From assembly GCA_043736155.1 (NCBI GenBank), contig JAYTDA010000385.1, positions 1 to 13,304 of the forward strand: DNA of 13,304 nucleotides, read 5' to 3'. How positions within the stretch are numbered: position 1 is the stretch's first letter; every line of letters starts with the position of its first letter. Under the pieces are notes generated by a model. It did not search any database, was not told the origin of the DNA, and worked only from the letters and a program-made list of their open reading frames with translations. The position numbers were made by a program, and so were the translations under genes. Shown here piece after piece: positions 1 to 6,746 of this stretch. The DNA comes from JANNRR01 sp043736155. Its GTDB lineage: Bacteria; Pseudomonadota; Alphaproteobacteria; Rhodobacterales; Rhodobacteraceae.

Positions 1-2
1 GG

Positions 3-95
3 GTGGTCTCGACACTCGAAGGCGGATATGATCTGGACGCGCTGGCTGCATCGGTTGCGGCGCATGTGACCGTGTTGATGGAGCGGGGCGAATGA
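3..95 (+). CDS. Histone deacetylase family protein, C-terminal 30 residues (partial)
   Basis: Reading frame 3 is open from the window edge to a TGA at 93-95 and encodes 30 residues beginning VVSTLEGGYDLDAL. The LEGGYDLDAL stretch is the conserved C-terminal signature of the histone deacetylase / acetoin utilisation / acetylpolyamine amidohydrolase superfamily. These are zinc-dependent deacetylases whose bacterial substrates are usually small acetylated amines or proteins. The catalytic part lies outside the window, so the substrate cannot be judged. The stop overlaps the xseB start (ATGA), and a GGAG ribosome binding site for xseB lies inside this gene, so the two are probably translationally coupled. 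The family call is from this short motif and from knowledge of similar gene orders in Rhodobacterales. Confidence 0.75.
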   Translation: MVSTLEGGYDLDALAASVAAHVTVLMERGE

Positions 96-358
96 CTGAC
101 AAAACTGCCGATAAACCCGCCGATCAGGCTGTGGACGCCATGAGCTTTGAACAGGCGATGGCAGCGCTGGAACAGGTGGTTGGCAAGCTGGAACGCGGTG
201 ATGTGCCGCTGGATCAGTCGATCGAGCTCTATGAACGCGGGGCTGCGCTGAAAGCCCATTGTGAACAGCGCCTGAAAGCCGCCGAGGAAAAGGTGTCGCT
301 GATTACCCTGGGCGAAGGCGGCGCAGCCAAGGGCACCGTGCCGGTGACCGGCCTCTGA
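92..358 (+). CDS. xseB: Exodeoxyribonuclease VII small subunit
   Basis: This 88-residue protein is the small subunit of exonuclease VII, which with several copies bound to XseA degrades single-stranded DNA from both ends in the cytoplasm. The length fits the family (about 70-90 residues). The core SFEQAMAALEQVVGKLERGD, about residues 18-37, followed by PLDQSIELYERGAALKAHCEQ, is the diagnostic two-helix coiled-coil segment of XseB. The N-terminal 15 residues are Asp/Lys/Ala-rich and probably disordered. The ATG at 92 has a GGAG at 80-83, 8 nt upstream, and overlaps the preceding stop. xseA is not in the window, which is common since the two genes are often unlinked. The gene is followed 8 nt later by ispA, as in many proteobacteria. 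Confidence 0.95.
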   Translation: MTDKTADKPADQAVDAMSFEQAMAALEQVVGKLERGDVPLDQSIELYERGAALKAHCEQRLKAAEEKVSLITLGEGGAAKGTVPVTGL

Positions 359-366
359 CCCTGCCG

Positions 367-1236
367 ATGTCCTTTCCCGACGCCCTGGCACTGGCCGCAG
401 CGCAGGTTGACGCCTGCCTGAACAGCCGCTTGACCGGCTTTCCCGATCTGCCACTGACCCACGCCATGCGCTATGCCATCCGGGGCGGCAAGGGGCTGCG
501 CGGTTTTCTGGTGCTGGAATCGGCGCGTTTGCACCGGGTTGCCGCTGCCAACGCCATTGCCGCCGCCGCCGCTGTCGAAGCCCTGCACGCCTATTCGCTG
601 GTGCATGACGATCTGCCTGCAATGGATGATGATGCCATGCGCCGCGGCCAGCCGACGGTGCATGTGACATGGGATGAAGCCACTGCGGTTCTGGTTGGCG
701 ATGCGCTGCAATCGCTGGCGTTTGAGCTGTTGGCGACCCCGGCCCTTGGCAGCGCCGAGGTGCGGATTGCTCTGGTGGCATCGCTGGCCCGCGCCTCTGG
801 GGCACAGGGCATGGTGCTGGGTCAGGCGCAGGATATTGCTGCTGAAACCGCGCCGCAGCCACTTTCGCTGCAAGCCATCACCGCGTTGCAGGCCAACAAG
901 ACCGGTGCCCTGATCCGCTGGTCTGCCGAGGCGGGCGCGGTTCTGGCCGGGGCTGACCCTGCCCCGCTGACCCGCTATGCGACAGCGCTGGGGCTGGCGT
1001 TCCAGATCGCCGACGACATTCTGGATGTCACCGGTAGTGCCACGGCATTGGGAAAGGCGGTGGGCAAGGATGCGGCGGCGGGCAAGGCCACCTTTGTCTC
1101 GCTGCTTGGACTGGCAGGTGCCCGCGCAAGGGCAAAAGCGCTGGTCGATGAAGCCTGCGACGCAGTGTCCCCCTATGGCACACAAGCAGAAACCCTGAAA
1201 GCGGCGGCGCGTTTCGTGATAACACGGGACAATTGA
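367..1236 (+). CDS. ispA: Polyprenyl (farnesyl/geranyl) diphosphate synthase
   Basis: This 289-residue cytoplasmic prenyltransferase condenses dimethylallyl or geranyl diphosphate with isopentenyl diphosphate, normally giving farnesyl diphosphate. The first aspartate-rich motif is DDLPAMDDD at residues 81-89 (DDxxxxD, D81/D82/D87), followed by RRGQPT at 92-97. The second is DDILD at 216-220. Both bind diphosphate through Mg2+. KTG at 178-180 and GKDAAAGKATFVSLLG at about 233-248 are also typical of the IspA group. Tyr76, five residues before the first Asp, and the two-residue insert in the first motif fit a bacterial short-chain (C15) enzyme. Product length is inferred, and a C20 product cannot be ruled out. 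There is no clear ribosome binding site before the ATG at 367, only 8 nt after the xseB stop, so translation probably depends on coupling. dxs, supplying the same pathway, follows. Confidence 0.93.
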   Translation: MSFPDALALAAAQVDACLNSRLTGFPDLPLTHAMRYAIRGGKGLRGFLVLESARLHRVAAANAIAAAAAVEALHAYSLVHDDLPAMDDDAMRRGQPTVHVTWDEATAVLVGDALQSLAFELLATPALGSAEVRIALVASLARASGAQGMVLGQAQDIAAETAPQPLSLQAITALQANKTGALIRWSAEAGAVLAGADPAPLTRYATALGLAFQIADDILDVTGSATALGKAVGKDAAAGKATFVSLLGLAGARARAKALVDEACDAVSPYGTQAETLKAAARFVITRDN

Positions 1237-1237
1237 A

Positions 1238-1273
1238 CGAAAGACTTGTGAGCGAAAGACTTGTGAGCGAAAG
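1238..1273 (+). repeat. 15-bp tandem duplication in the ispA-dxs spacer
   Basis: Two exact head-to-tail copies of CGAAAGACTTGTGAG (1238-1252 and 1253-1267) are followed by a 6-nt partial third copy, CGAAAG (1268-1273). The array fills nearly all of the 45-bp gap between the ispA stop and the dxs start, and its end supplies the AAAGG ribosome binding site of dxs. It looks like a replication-slippage duplication. Any effect on translation is inference. Confidence 0.9.
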
Positions 1274-1281
1274 GCCAGATC

Positions 1282-3210
1282 ATGAGTGCCGAGCGACCCC
1301 TTACCCCGATCCTTGACCGGGTGACCATCCCCGCCGACATGAAGCATCTGTCAGACCGCGAATTGCGGGCTCTGGCCGATGAGGTGCGGGCAGAGACGAT
1401 TTCAGCGGTGTCGGTCACCGGTGGCCATCTGGGGTCCGGCCTTGGCGTGGTGGAACTGACGGTGGCGCTGCACGCGGTGTTCGATGCCCCGCATGACCGG
1501 CTGATCTGGGATGTCGGCCACCAATGCTATCCGCACAAGATCCTGACCGGGCGGCGGAGCCGCATTCGCACCCTGCGGATGAAAGACGGGCTTTCGGGTT
1601 TCACCAAACGCGTCGAGTCGCCGTATGACCCGTTTGGTGCCGCCCATTCCTCGACCTCGATCAGCGCCGCGCTTGGCTTTGCCGTTGCCCGCGATCTGGG
1701 CGGCGCACCGGAACATGGCATCGGGGATTGCATCGCCGTGATCGGCGACGGCTCGATGAGCGCCGGCATGGCCTATGAGGCGATGAACAACGCAGGCCAT
1801 CTGGGCAAGCGGCTGTTTGTCATCCTCAACGACAATGAAATGTCGATTGCCCCGCCGGTTGGGGCGATGAGCGCCTATCTGTCGCGGCTCTATGCCGGTG
1901 ATCCGTTTCAGGAGTTGAAGGCGGCGGCCAAAGGCGCGGTTTCCCTGCTGCCCGAGCCGTTGCGCGAAGGCGCGCGGCGGGCCAAGGACATGCTGAAACA
2001 CATGACCGTCGGTGGCACCCTGTTCGAGGAACTGGGGTTTTCCTACCTTGGCCCGATTGATGGCCACGATATGGACCAGCTGCTCCGCGTGTTGCGCACC
2101 GTCAAGGCGCGCGCCACCGGGCCGATGCTGATCCATGTGCTGACCAAAAAGGGCAAAGGTTACGCCCCCGCCGAACTGGGCCGCGACAAGGGGCATGGTG
2201 TTGCCAGTTTCAATCTGGTGACCGGCGAGCAGAAAAAGGCGGCGTCGAATGCGCCGAGCTATACCAAGGTGTTTGCCCAATCCCTGATCGCCGAGGCGGA
2301 GCGCGACCCGATGATTGTCGCCATCACCGCCGCGATGCCCGACGGCACCGGGCTGAACCTGTTTGCCGAACGCTTTCCCAAGCGCTGCTTTGATGTCGGC
2401 ATCGCCGAACAGCATGGCGTGACCTTTGCCGCCGGGCTGGCGGCAGGTGGGATGAAGCCGTTTTGCGCGATCTATTCCACATTCCTGCAACGCGGCTACG
2501 ATCAGGTGGTGCATGACGTGGCGATCCAGCGCTTGGCCGTTCGTTTCGCCATCGACCGCGCCGGTCTGGTCGGGGCCGATGGTGCCACCCACGCCGGGGC
2601 GTTCGATGTGGCGTTTCTGGCCAACCTGCCCGGTTTCGTGGTGATGGCAGCGGCGGATGAGGCGGAACTGGTGCATATGGTGGCGACCGCCGTTGCGCAT
2701 GACGAAGGCCCGATTGCGTTCCGCTTCCCGCGTGGCGACGGCGTCGGGGTGGAAATGCCCGCCCGGGGTGTGCCGCTGGAGATTGGCAAGGGCCGGGTGA
2801 TCCGCGAAGGATCGCGGGTGGCGCTGCTGTCGTTCGGCACAAGGCTGTCCGAAGTGCTGAAAGCCGCCGAGGCATTGACCGCCCGGGGGATTTCCCCCAC
2901 CGTCGCCGACGCCCGCTTTGCCAAGCCCTTGGACCGCGATCTGATCCTGCGGCTGGCGCGGGGGCATGAGTGCCTGATCACCATCGAAGAAGGCGCGATA
3001 GGCGGCTTCGGCTCTCACGTCGCGCAGTTGCTGGCAGAGGAGGGCGTGTTCGACCAGGGCCTGATCTACCGCTCGATGGTGCTGCCCGATGTGTTCATCG
3101 ACCAGGCCTCGCCAGAGGCGATGTATGCGGTGGCGGGGATGAACGCGGCAGAGATCGAGGCGCGGGTACTGGGGGCGCTGGGGGTGGCTGTGGTGGGGGT
3201 GCGGGCGTGA
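1282..3210 (+). CDS. dxs: 1-deoxy-D-xylulose-5-phosphate synthase
   Basis: This 642-residue, full-length thiamine-diphosphate enzyme condenses pyruvate with glyceraldehyde-3-phosphate (decarboxylating) to make DXP, the entry step of the MEP isoprenoid pathway. The order of domains is: N-terminal TPP/PP domain with GGHLGSGLG (47-55, His49) and the TPP/Mg motif GDGSMSAGMAYEAMNN (155-170); an SYLGPIDGHD segment (254-263); a transketolase pyrimidine domain with FDVGIAEQHGVTFAAG (370-385, catalytic Glu376) and RAGLVGADGATHAG; and a C-terminal transketolase domain with the HECLITIEEGAIGGFGSH stretch. The ATG at 1282 has AAAGG at 1270-1274, 7 nt upstream. It lies 45 nt after ispA, so co-transcription is likely. 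Some photosynthetic Rhodobacterales carry two dxs copies; this copy sits in the ispA cluster. No defects are seen. Confidence 0.97.
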   Translation: MSAERPLTPILDRVTIPADMKHLSDRELRALADEVRAETISAVSVTGGHLGSGLGVVELTVALHAVFDAPHDRLIWDVGHQCYPHKILTGRRSRIRTLRMKDGLSGFTKRVESPYDPFGAAHSSTSISAALGFAVARDLGGAPEHGIGDCIAVIGDGSMSAGMAYEAMNNAGHLGKRLFVILNDNEMSIAPPVGAMSAYLSRLYAGDPFQELKAAAKGAVSLLPEPLREGARRAKDMLKHMTVGGTLFEELGFSYLGPIDGHDMDQLLRVLRTVKARATGPMLIHVLTKKGKGYAPAELGRDKGHGVASFNLVTGEQKKAASNAPSYTKVFAQSLIAEAERDPMIVAITAAMPDGTGLNLFAERFPKRCFDVGIAEQHGVTFAAGLAAGGMKPFCAIYSTFLQRGYDQVVHDVAIQRLAVRFAIDRAGLVGADGATHAGAFDVAFLANLPGFVVMAAADEAELVHMVATAVAHDEGPIAFRFPRGDGVGVEMPARGVPLEIGKGRVIREGSRVALLSFGTRLSEVLKAAEALTARGISPTVADARFAKPLDRDLILRLARGHECLITIEEGAIGGFGSHVAQLLAEEGVFDQGLIYRSMVLPDVFIDQASPEAMYAVAGMNAAEIEARVLGALGVAVVGVRA

Positions 3211-3219
3211 AAAGCGAAA

Positions 3220-3249
3220 CCCCGCGAGGCCCTTGCGGCTGTCGCGGGG
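3220..3249 (+). terminator. Hairpin terminator after dxs (no clear T-run)
   Basis: A perfect 8-bp stem, CCCCGCGA (3220-3227) with TCGCGGGG (3242-3249), encloses a 14-nt loop that itself can pair GCC (3229-3231) with GGC (3237-3239). It starts 10 nt after the dxs stop. The downstream sequence is TC-rich but lacks a true poly-T tract. It may terminate transcription of the xseB-ispA-dxs unit or only protect the 3' end. A second weaker hairpin, GAGGGC (3262-3267) with GCCCTC (3276-3281), follows. Confidence 0.5.
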
Positions 3250-3541
3250 ATCTGACTGCTTGAGGGCTTGAAGTTGCCCTCGACAGGGTGAACGTAGATT
3301 GCAAAGATCGCTAGTACAAGAGATGCCCGGAAATCGCCAATCCTTTTTAAGAGCGAAATGGCCACTTGGATCAAACCCCACTGCGACACCATGCGGCTGC
3401 TGGTCCAAAAGCCCTGATCCCCTTCACGCCCCGTCACCCTTTGGTGACTTCACGCCCTTGGCAAATCGCGTGAATGGCCCTTTGCGCTACCCCTGTGCCA
3501 GCGCCGCCACAACGGCCGCGCCCAGAAACAGGGACAGACCC
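3250..3541 (+). promoter_or_regulatory. Gene-free leader region upstream of the Met-rich protein gene
   Basis: No convincing gene is seen in the 331 bp between dxs and the next start (3211-3541). Several short palindromes occur: GAGGGC/GCCCTC (3262-3281), GGATCA (3368-3373) with TGATCC (3415-3420), and GTCACC-CTTT-GGTGAC (3433-3448). The heptamer TTCACGC occurs at 3423-3429 and 3449-3455 and inverted (GCGTGAA) at 3468-3474; the first two belong to an exact 10-bp direct repeat CTTCACGCCC (3422-3431, 3448-3457). This looks like a regulatory region for the downstream gene. No good -35/-10 pair was found by eye. An open frame running through the region into the downstream gene has no protein-like character before the signal peptide. 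Confidence 0.4.
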
Positions 3542-3811
3542 ATGAAACTCATCCTTAGCCTCGCCGCCTTTAGCCTCCTCGCCGCCCCGGTATTCGCCGA
3601 TGAAATGGCCGATGCGGCCAAGATGACCTGCGCCGATTTCACCGCCGGTGACATGGATGCGATGATGAAAGGCTCGATGATGATGAAATCGGCGATGAAA
3701 GACGATGCCAAGATGGCGGCGATGTCGGACGAAGACGTGATGAAGGCGATGATGGAAGCCTGCAAGATGCATGGCGACGCCATGGTGATGGAGGCGATGA
3801 AGATGAAGTGA
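3542..3811 (+). CDS. Methionine-rich small secreted protein, HdeA-like in outline
   Basis: This protein of 89 residues begins MKLILSLAAFSLLAAPVFA, a clear Sec signal peptide with a likely cut after Ala19, leaving a periplasmic protein of about 70 residues. The mature part holds 19 Met, many Asp/Lys/Ala, one His (His77) and exactly two Cys (Cys30 in MTCADF and Cys74 in MEACKMHGD), which could form a disulfide. Short size, export, an N-terminal xTCxDF motif and a second Cys near the end recall the HdeA/HdeB acid-stress chaperone family, but the rest is too biased in composition to be sure. Repeated Met and one His could also bind Cu(I) or scavenge oxidants; both ideas are inference. The start is set by the signal peptide and by GGGA at 3531-3534, 7 nt before ATG. 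The gene stands alone between dxs and a convergent msrB, with a 13-bp hairpin straight after its stop. Confidence 0.8.
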   Translation: MKLILSLAAFSLLAAPVFADEMADAAKMTCADFTAGDMDAMMKGSMMMKSAMKDDAKMAAMSDEDVMKAMMEACKMHGDAMVMEAMKMK

Positions 3812-3816
3812 TCCCT

Positions 3817-3849
3817 TGCCCCCTGCGCCAGTCACCGGCGCAGGGGGCA
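3817..3849. terminator. Strong bidirectional hairpin between the Met-rich gene and msrB
   Basis: GCCCCCTGCGCC (3818-3829) pairs perfectly with GGCGCAGGGGGC (3837-3848) around a 7-nt loop, and T3817/A3849 adds a thirteenth pair. It fills the 45-bp gap between the stop codons of two convergent genes (3811 and 3857), the usual place for a shared terminator. No long T-tract flanks it on either strand, so it may act as a GC-rich or Rho-assisted terminator. Confidence 0.75.
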
Positions 3850-3856
3850 GACCGGC

Positions 3857-4303
3857 TCAGGCCTCGGCGAACAGGCTCAGATAGTCGCCGTACCCTTCGG
3901 CCTCCAGCGCGTCGCTTGGCACGAACCGCAGCGCGGCGGAGTTGATGCAGTAGCGCAGGCCGCCCATTTCGCGCGGGCCATCGGTGAACACATGACCCAG
4001 ATGGCTGTCGGCATTGGCGGACCGTACTTCGGTGCGGACCATGCCATGCGCCTTGTCGGTCAGTTCGGTGACATGGTCGGGCACCAGCGGTTTGGCAAAG
4101 CTGGGCCAGCCGCAGCCGGAATGGAATTTCTCGTGCGATGAAAACAGCGGCTCGCCTGAGACCACGTCGACATAGATCCCCGCTTCCTCCAGATCGGTAT
4201 ATTCCCCGGTAAAGGCGCGTTCCGTCCCGCTGTGCTGGGTGACCCGGTATTGTTCCGGCGTCAGCTTTGCCAGCGCTTCGGGGGTCTTTTCATACTTGGT
4301 CAT
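3857..4303 (-). CDS. msrB: Peptide-methionine (R)-S-oxide reductase MsrB
   Basis: This 148-residue cytoplasmic enzyme reduces the R-epimer of methionine sulfoxide in proteins. Catalytic Cys119 lies in GLRYCINSAALRF (115-127), and the likely resolving Cys64 lies in HSGCGWPSF (61-69). The HLGHVFTDGP segment (101-110) completes the active site. The two CxxC zinc motifs of many MsrB proteins are absent: VDVVSGEPLF (45-54) and RSANADSHLGH (94-104) replace them, so this is the zinc-free type, like the MsrB domain of Neisseria PilB. The frame is open further upstream, but the start at 4303 (MTKYEKT) is preferred because AGGGAG lies 7 nt before it and the extension is not conserved-looking. The start lies 14 nt inside the end of the upstream SDR gene, so the two are probably coupled. 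No signal peptide is present. Confidence 0.95.
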   Translation of the reverse strand: MTKYEKTPEALAKLTPEQYRVTQHSGTERAFTGEYTDLEEAGIYVDVVSGEPLFSSHEKFHSGCGWPSFAKPLVPDHVTELTDKAHGMVRTEVRSANADSHLGHVFTDGPREMGGLRYCINSAALRFVPSDALEAEGYGDYLSLFAEA

Positions 4304-5171
4304 CGGGAGGCTCCCTGGTTTCTGCAGCCAACAGCGCGGCAAGGCCGCTGCGATAGGTGGGATATGTGAGGGTGACACCCAGTTCCTGCAAGATGCGCCG
4401 ATTGCAGACACGCTTGGACTCGGCGTAAAAACTTCGTGCCATCGGCGTCATCTCGGCATGATCGAAATCCTCAGCGGGCGGCAGCGGCAGCCGCAGCAGT
4501 TCGGCGGCATGGGCGATCACCTGTTCAGGCGGGGCAGGATCAGTGTCGCAGACATTGTAGATTGCACCGGGGTTGGGCCGGGCGATCGATGCCGCCAACA
4601 CCTGGGCAATATCATCGACATGGATGCGGCTGAACACCTGACCCGGTTTGATGATCCGCCGGGCGGTGCCACCGCGTACCTTTTCAAACGGGCCACGCCC
4701 GGGGCCATAGATCCCGGCAAGCCGGAAGATGTGCAGCGGCAATCCGGCAGGTTTACACAGCGCCGTCCACTCAGCCTCTGCCCTGACCCGCGCCGCACCG
4801 CGCGCGGTGGCGGGGTTCAGCGGCGCGGATTCATCAACCCAGTCGCCGCCATGGTGGCCATAGACCCCGGTGGTCGACAGATAGCCGACCCAGCGCAGAT
4901 GCCGCGCCGCCGCGATCTGTGCCCCTTGCGCCGCCAGAACCGGATCTTCGCCCTGATCCGGGGCGACAGAGGTCAGCAGGTGGGTCGCAGCCGCCAGTGC
5001 CGGGGCCAGATCGGCACCGGGCCAGATCAGCGGTTCCACCCCCGCTGCGGCCATCAGCGCCGCCTTGTCGGCCTTGCGGGTGGTGCCGATGATGCGCCAG
5101 CCAAGCGGCAGCAACAGCCGCGCCAATGCGTCTGACGAATAGCCATGGCCAAGGGACAGCAGGGTCTGCAT
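4290..5171 (-). CDS. Atypical SDR / NAD-dependent epimerase-like protein (YeeZ-like)
   Basis: The 293-residue protein opens with a Rossmann nucleotide-binding motif, LLSLGHGYSSDALARLL (4-20; GxGYxxxxLA type), followed by GTTRKADK (29-36). Further on are YLSTTGVYGHHGGDWVDE (97-114), RLAGIYGPGR (150-159) and SRIHVDDIA (181-189). These fit the atypical SDR subgroup that includes E. coli YeeZ. The canonical YxxxK catalytic pair is not evident at its usual place, so enzymatic activity and substrate are unknown. I chose the ATG at 5171 because the Rossmann strand begins at once. The frame is open up to an ATG at 5264, but that 31-residue extension is Arg/Pro-rich and would meet the start of the divergent gene. 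The 3' end overlaps msrB by 14 nt, so they form a two-gene unit. Confidence 0.85.
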   Translation of the reverse strand: MQTLLSLGHGYSSDALARLLLPLGWRIIGTTRKADKAALMAAAGVEPLIWPGADLAPALAAATHLLTSVAPDQGEDPVLAAQGAQIAAARHLRWVGYLSTTGVYGHHGGDWVDESAPLNPATARGAARVRAEAEWTALCKPAGLPLHIFRLAGIYGPGRGPFEKVRGGTARRIIKPGQVFSRIHVDDIAQVLAASIARPNPGAIYNVCDTDPAPPEQVIAHAAELLRLPLPPAEDFDHAEMTPMARSFYAESKRVCNRRILQELGVTLTYPTYRSGLAALLAAETREPPDDQV

Positions 5172-5262
5172 CGCCCGATTGTCGGGGCCGGGGACGCGAT
5201 TGGCAAGGGTGCCGGCAAGGCGCAGCGCTTGATATTTGCGTGAAGCCGTGGCTGGATGCGGC

Positions 5263-5889
5263 ATGACCCGTCAAAAACCCGATCTGGACAGCGCCTTTGC
5301 CCTGACATCTCCAGCGGAGTCGGTGGCGCTGTACCGCGACTGGGCGGGCAGCTATGACGCGGGCTTTGCCGCACCGATGGGGTACCGGTTGCCCGCGCTG
5401 GTCGCACAGGCATTCGCCGCCGGGGGTGGCCACGGGCCGGTGCTGGATGTCGGTGCCGGTACCGGGCTGGTGGCGGAGCGGCTGGCGGCGCTGGGGGTCG
5501 CCCCGGTCGATGCCATCGACATTTCCCCCGACATGCTGGCGGTGGCCGCAGCCAAGGGGCACTATCGCACGGCCATGGTGGCAGACCTGTGCCAGGGCAT
5601 ACCGGTGCCGGATGGCCGCTACCACGGCATCACCTCATCCGGCACCTTCACCCATGGCCATGTCGGGCCACAGGTGTTTGACGAACTGCTGCGGGTGGCG
5701 GCCCCGGATGCGCTGTTTGCCCTGTCGATCAATCTGGGGGTCTATCACCAACAGGGGTTTGCGGCGAAACTGGCAGAGTTGAGCCCCCGGATCACCGGGC
5801 TGCATCTGGCCGAGATCGTGATCTACGACACCCCCGATGCGGCGCATGCCGACCAGAAGGCGCTGATCGTCAGCTTTCGCAAGCGATGA
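5263..5889 (+). CDS. Class I SAM-dependent methyltransferase, substrate unknown
   Basis: This 208-residue cytoplasmic protein has the seven-strand methyltransferase fold: motif I VLDVGAGTGLVAERL (60-74), which binds SAM; a post-I acidic residue, Asp86, in AIDISPDMLAVA (84-95); VADLCQGIPVPDGRYHGI (106-123); and the unusual SSGTFTHGHVGP segment (125-136). The latter resembles a group related to METTL27-like proteins, as far as I recall. Nothing identifies the methyl acceptor. The ATG at 5263 is preferred over an upstream TTG at 5236; the ribosome binding site is weak (GGA at 5254-5256). It diverges from the SDR gene across about 90 bp and is convergent with the TIGR02186-type gene downstream, so it is probably a single-gene unit. 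Confidence 0.87.
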   Translation: MTRQKPDLDSAFALTSPAESVALYRDWAGSYDAGFAAPMGYRLPALVAQAFAAGGGHGPVLDVGAGTGLVAERLAALGVAPVDAIDISPDMLAVAAAKGHYRTAMVADLCQGIPVPDGRYHGITSSGTFTHGHVGPQVFDELLRVAAPDALFALSINLGVYHQQGFAAKLAELSPRITGLHLAEIVIYDTPDAAHADQKALIVSFRKR

Positions 5890-5972
5890 CCTTGCTTGGT
5901 GGCCGTAGGGGAATCCGCAGCCGCGGCGGCGTGGGATCGGAGGGGCAGATTGCCTGGTGCCCCGTTCCTCCC
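5890..5972. other. Convergent spacer with weak inverted repeats
   Basis: This 83-bp GC-rich gap separates two convergent stop codons. It contains GGGGCA (5942-5947) opposite TGCCCC (5958-5963) and an alternative GGCA/TGCC pairing nested in the same bases. It could serve as a terminator, but there is no T-run and the stem is short. Confidence 0.35.
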
Positions 5973-6746
5973 CTATGCACTGAAATAGCGAAACACCGAC
6001 GATGCTGCCCAACCGGCGAAGATGGCAATGATCAGCGACAGCAGCGCATAGATCACCGGGTCTTGATGCGCCAGTTGATACAGCACCCGTTCCAACCCCT
6101 CTTTACGCACCACGATACTGGTATCCAGCGCATCGACCACGGTGCCGTTCCGCACCAGAAAGATCCGGGTGATATAGGCACCTTCGATCAGGTTGGCGGG
6201 CAAGGCGACCTCGGTGCGAAACAGCGTGTCTTCGGTCAGTTCCACGGTGCCTTCGGCCATCAGGTACAGCTCACTGGCTTCGCGCAACCGGATCAGGGCG
6301 TCGGTAAAAAGCTGGGCATCCCCGACAGTGGCCGGGGCACCGACGGACCGGATCGCCCGGGGAATCGATATCCGGTTGCGCAGATCCTCGGTCGCGGACA
6401 GGATCCGGGTCAGGGGTGCAGTGGTGGCCACGGCATAGAAACTGGGGGCCAGATCAACGGTGACCTGATCCTGATTGGTCCAGATGCCATAGGTGTAAGC
6501 CATGCGCCGCACGGTGACCGGGGCCGAGGGGCCCTGCACCGTGACCACCACATCCAGCCTGCCTGCCGGCATCGGTTCTTCGCGTTTCACCGCGCCAAAG
6601 ATCAGAATCTCGGACCCGACAAAGTTGGCGGTGATCGAAATCCGGTTCTGGCTCAGCCCCGCCACCACCTTTTCCCCGGTGGCGGCAGCCACAGCCAGCG
6701 GCACCAGCCAGACCAGTGCGGCAAGGGCCAGCCGCAGCCGCATCAT
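5973..6746 (-). CDS. TIGR02186-type membrane-anchored protein, function unknown
   Basis: This protein of 257 residues starts with a signal-peptide-like stretch (MMRLRLALAALVWLVPLAVA, 1-20, likely cut near Ala22). A long, beta-rich periplasmic part follows, with phrases such as NRISITANFVGSEILIFGAVKR, and the protein ends with a single transmembrane helix (about 232-252) and a short tail, RYFSA. This layout and sequence match the alphaproteobacterial family TIGR02186, whose function is not known to me. The start overlaps the stop of the TSUP permease gene by 4 nt (ATGA), so the two are translationally coupled and probably work together. A second ATG one codon later is an equally possible start. 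Nothing suggests a catalytic site; a role as a periplasmic partner of the transporter is inference. Confidence 0.85.
   Translation of the reverse strand: MMRLRLALAALVWLVPLAVAAATGEKVVAGLSQNRISITANFVGSEILIFGAVKREEPMPAGRLDVVVTVQGPSAPVTVRRMAYTYGIWTNQDQVTVDLAPSFYAVATTAPLTRILSATEDLRNRISIPRAIRSVGAPATVGDAQLFTDALIRLREASELYLMAEGTVELTEDTLFRTEVALPANLIEGAYITRIFLVRNGTVVDALDTSIVVRKEGLERVLYQLAHQDPVIYALLSLIIAIFAGWAASSVFRYFSA

Noticed and set aside
1402..3408. A minus-strand open frame of 668 codons opposite dxs
   Set aside because: dxs is complete with all its motifs; the antisense frame is a product of GC-rich codon bias and has no recognisable features.
3250..3420. Possible small RNA or riboswitch after dxs
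   Set aside because: Palindromes are short and scattered, no known class (SAM-II, TPP, cobalamin) is recognisable, and no terminator with a T-run follows.
3299..3541. An 81-residue N-terminal extension of the Met-rich protein
   Set aside because: The signal peptide and a well-placed ribosome binding site start at 3542, and the extension crosses palindromes and repeats with no protein-like character.
5199..5236. TTGGCA and GATATT as a promoter for the methyltransferase gene
   Set aside because: The spacing is 25 nt, too long for a sigma-70-type promoter.
5172..5264. Upstream ATG for the SDR gene, sharing a CATG palindrome with the start of the divergent methyltransferase gene
   Set aside because: It is a striking coincidence, but the Rossmann strand begins at 5171, and the extension would leave no space for promoters of the divergent pair.
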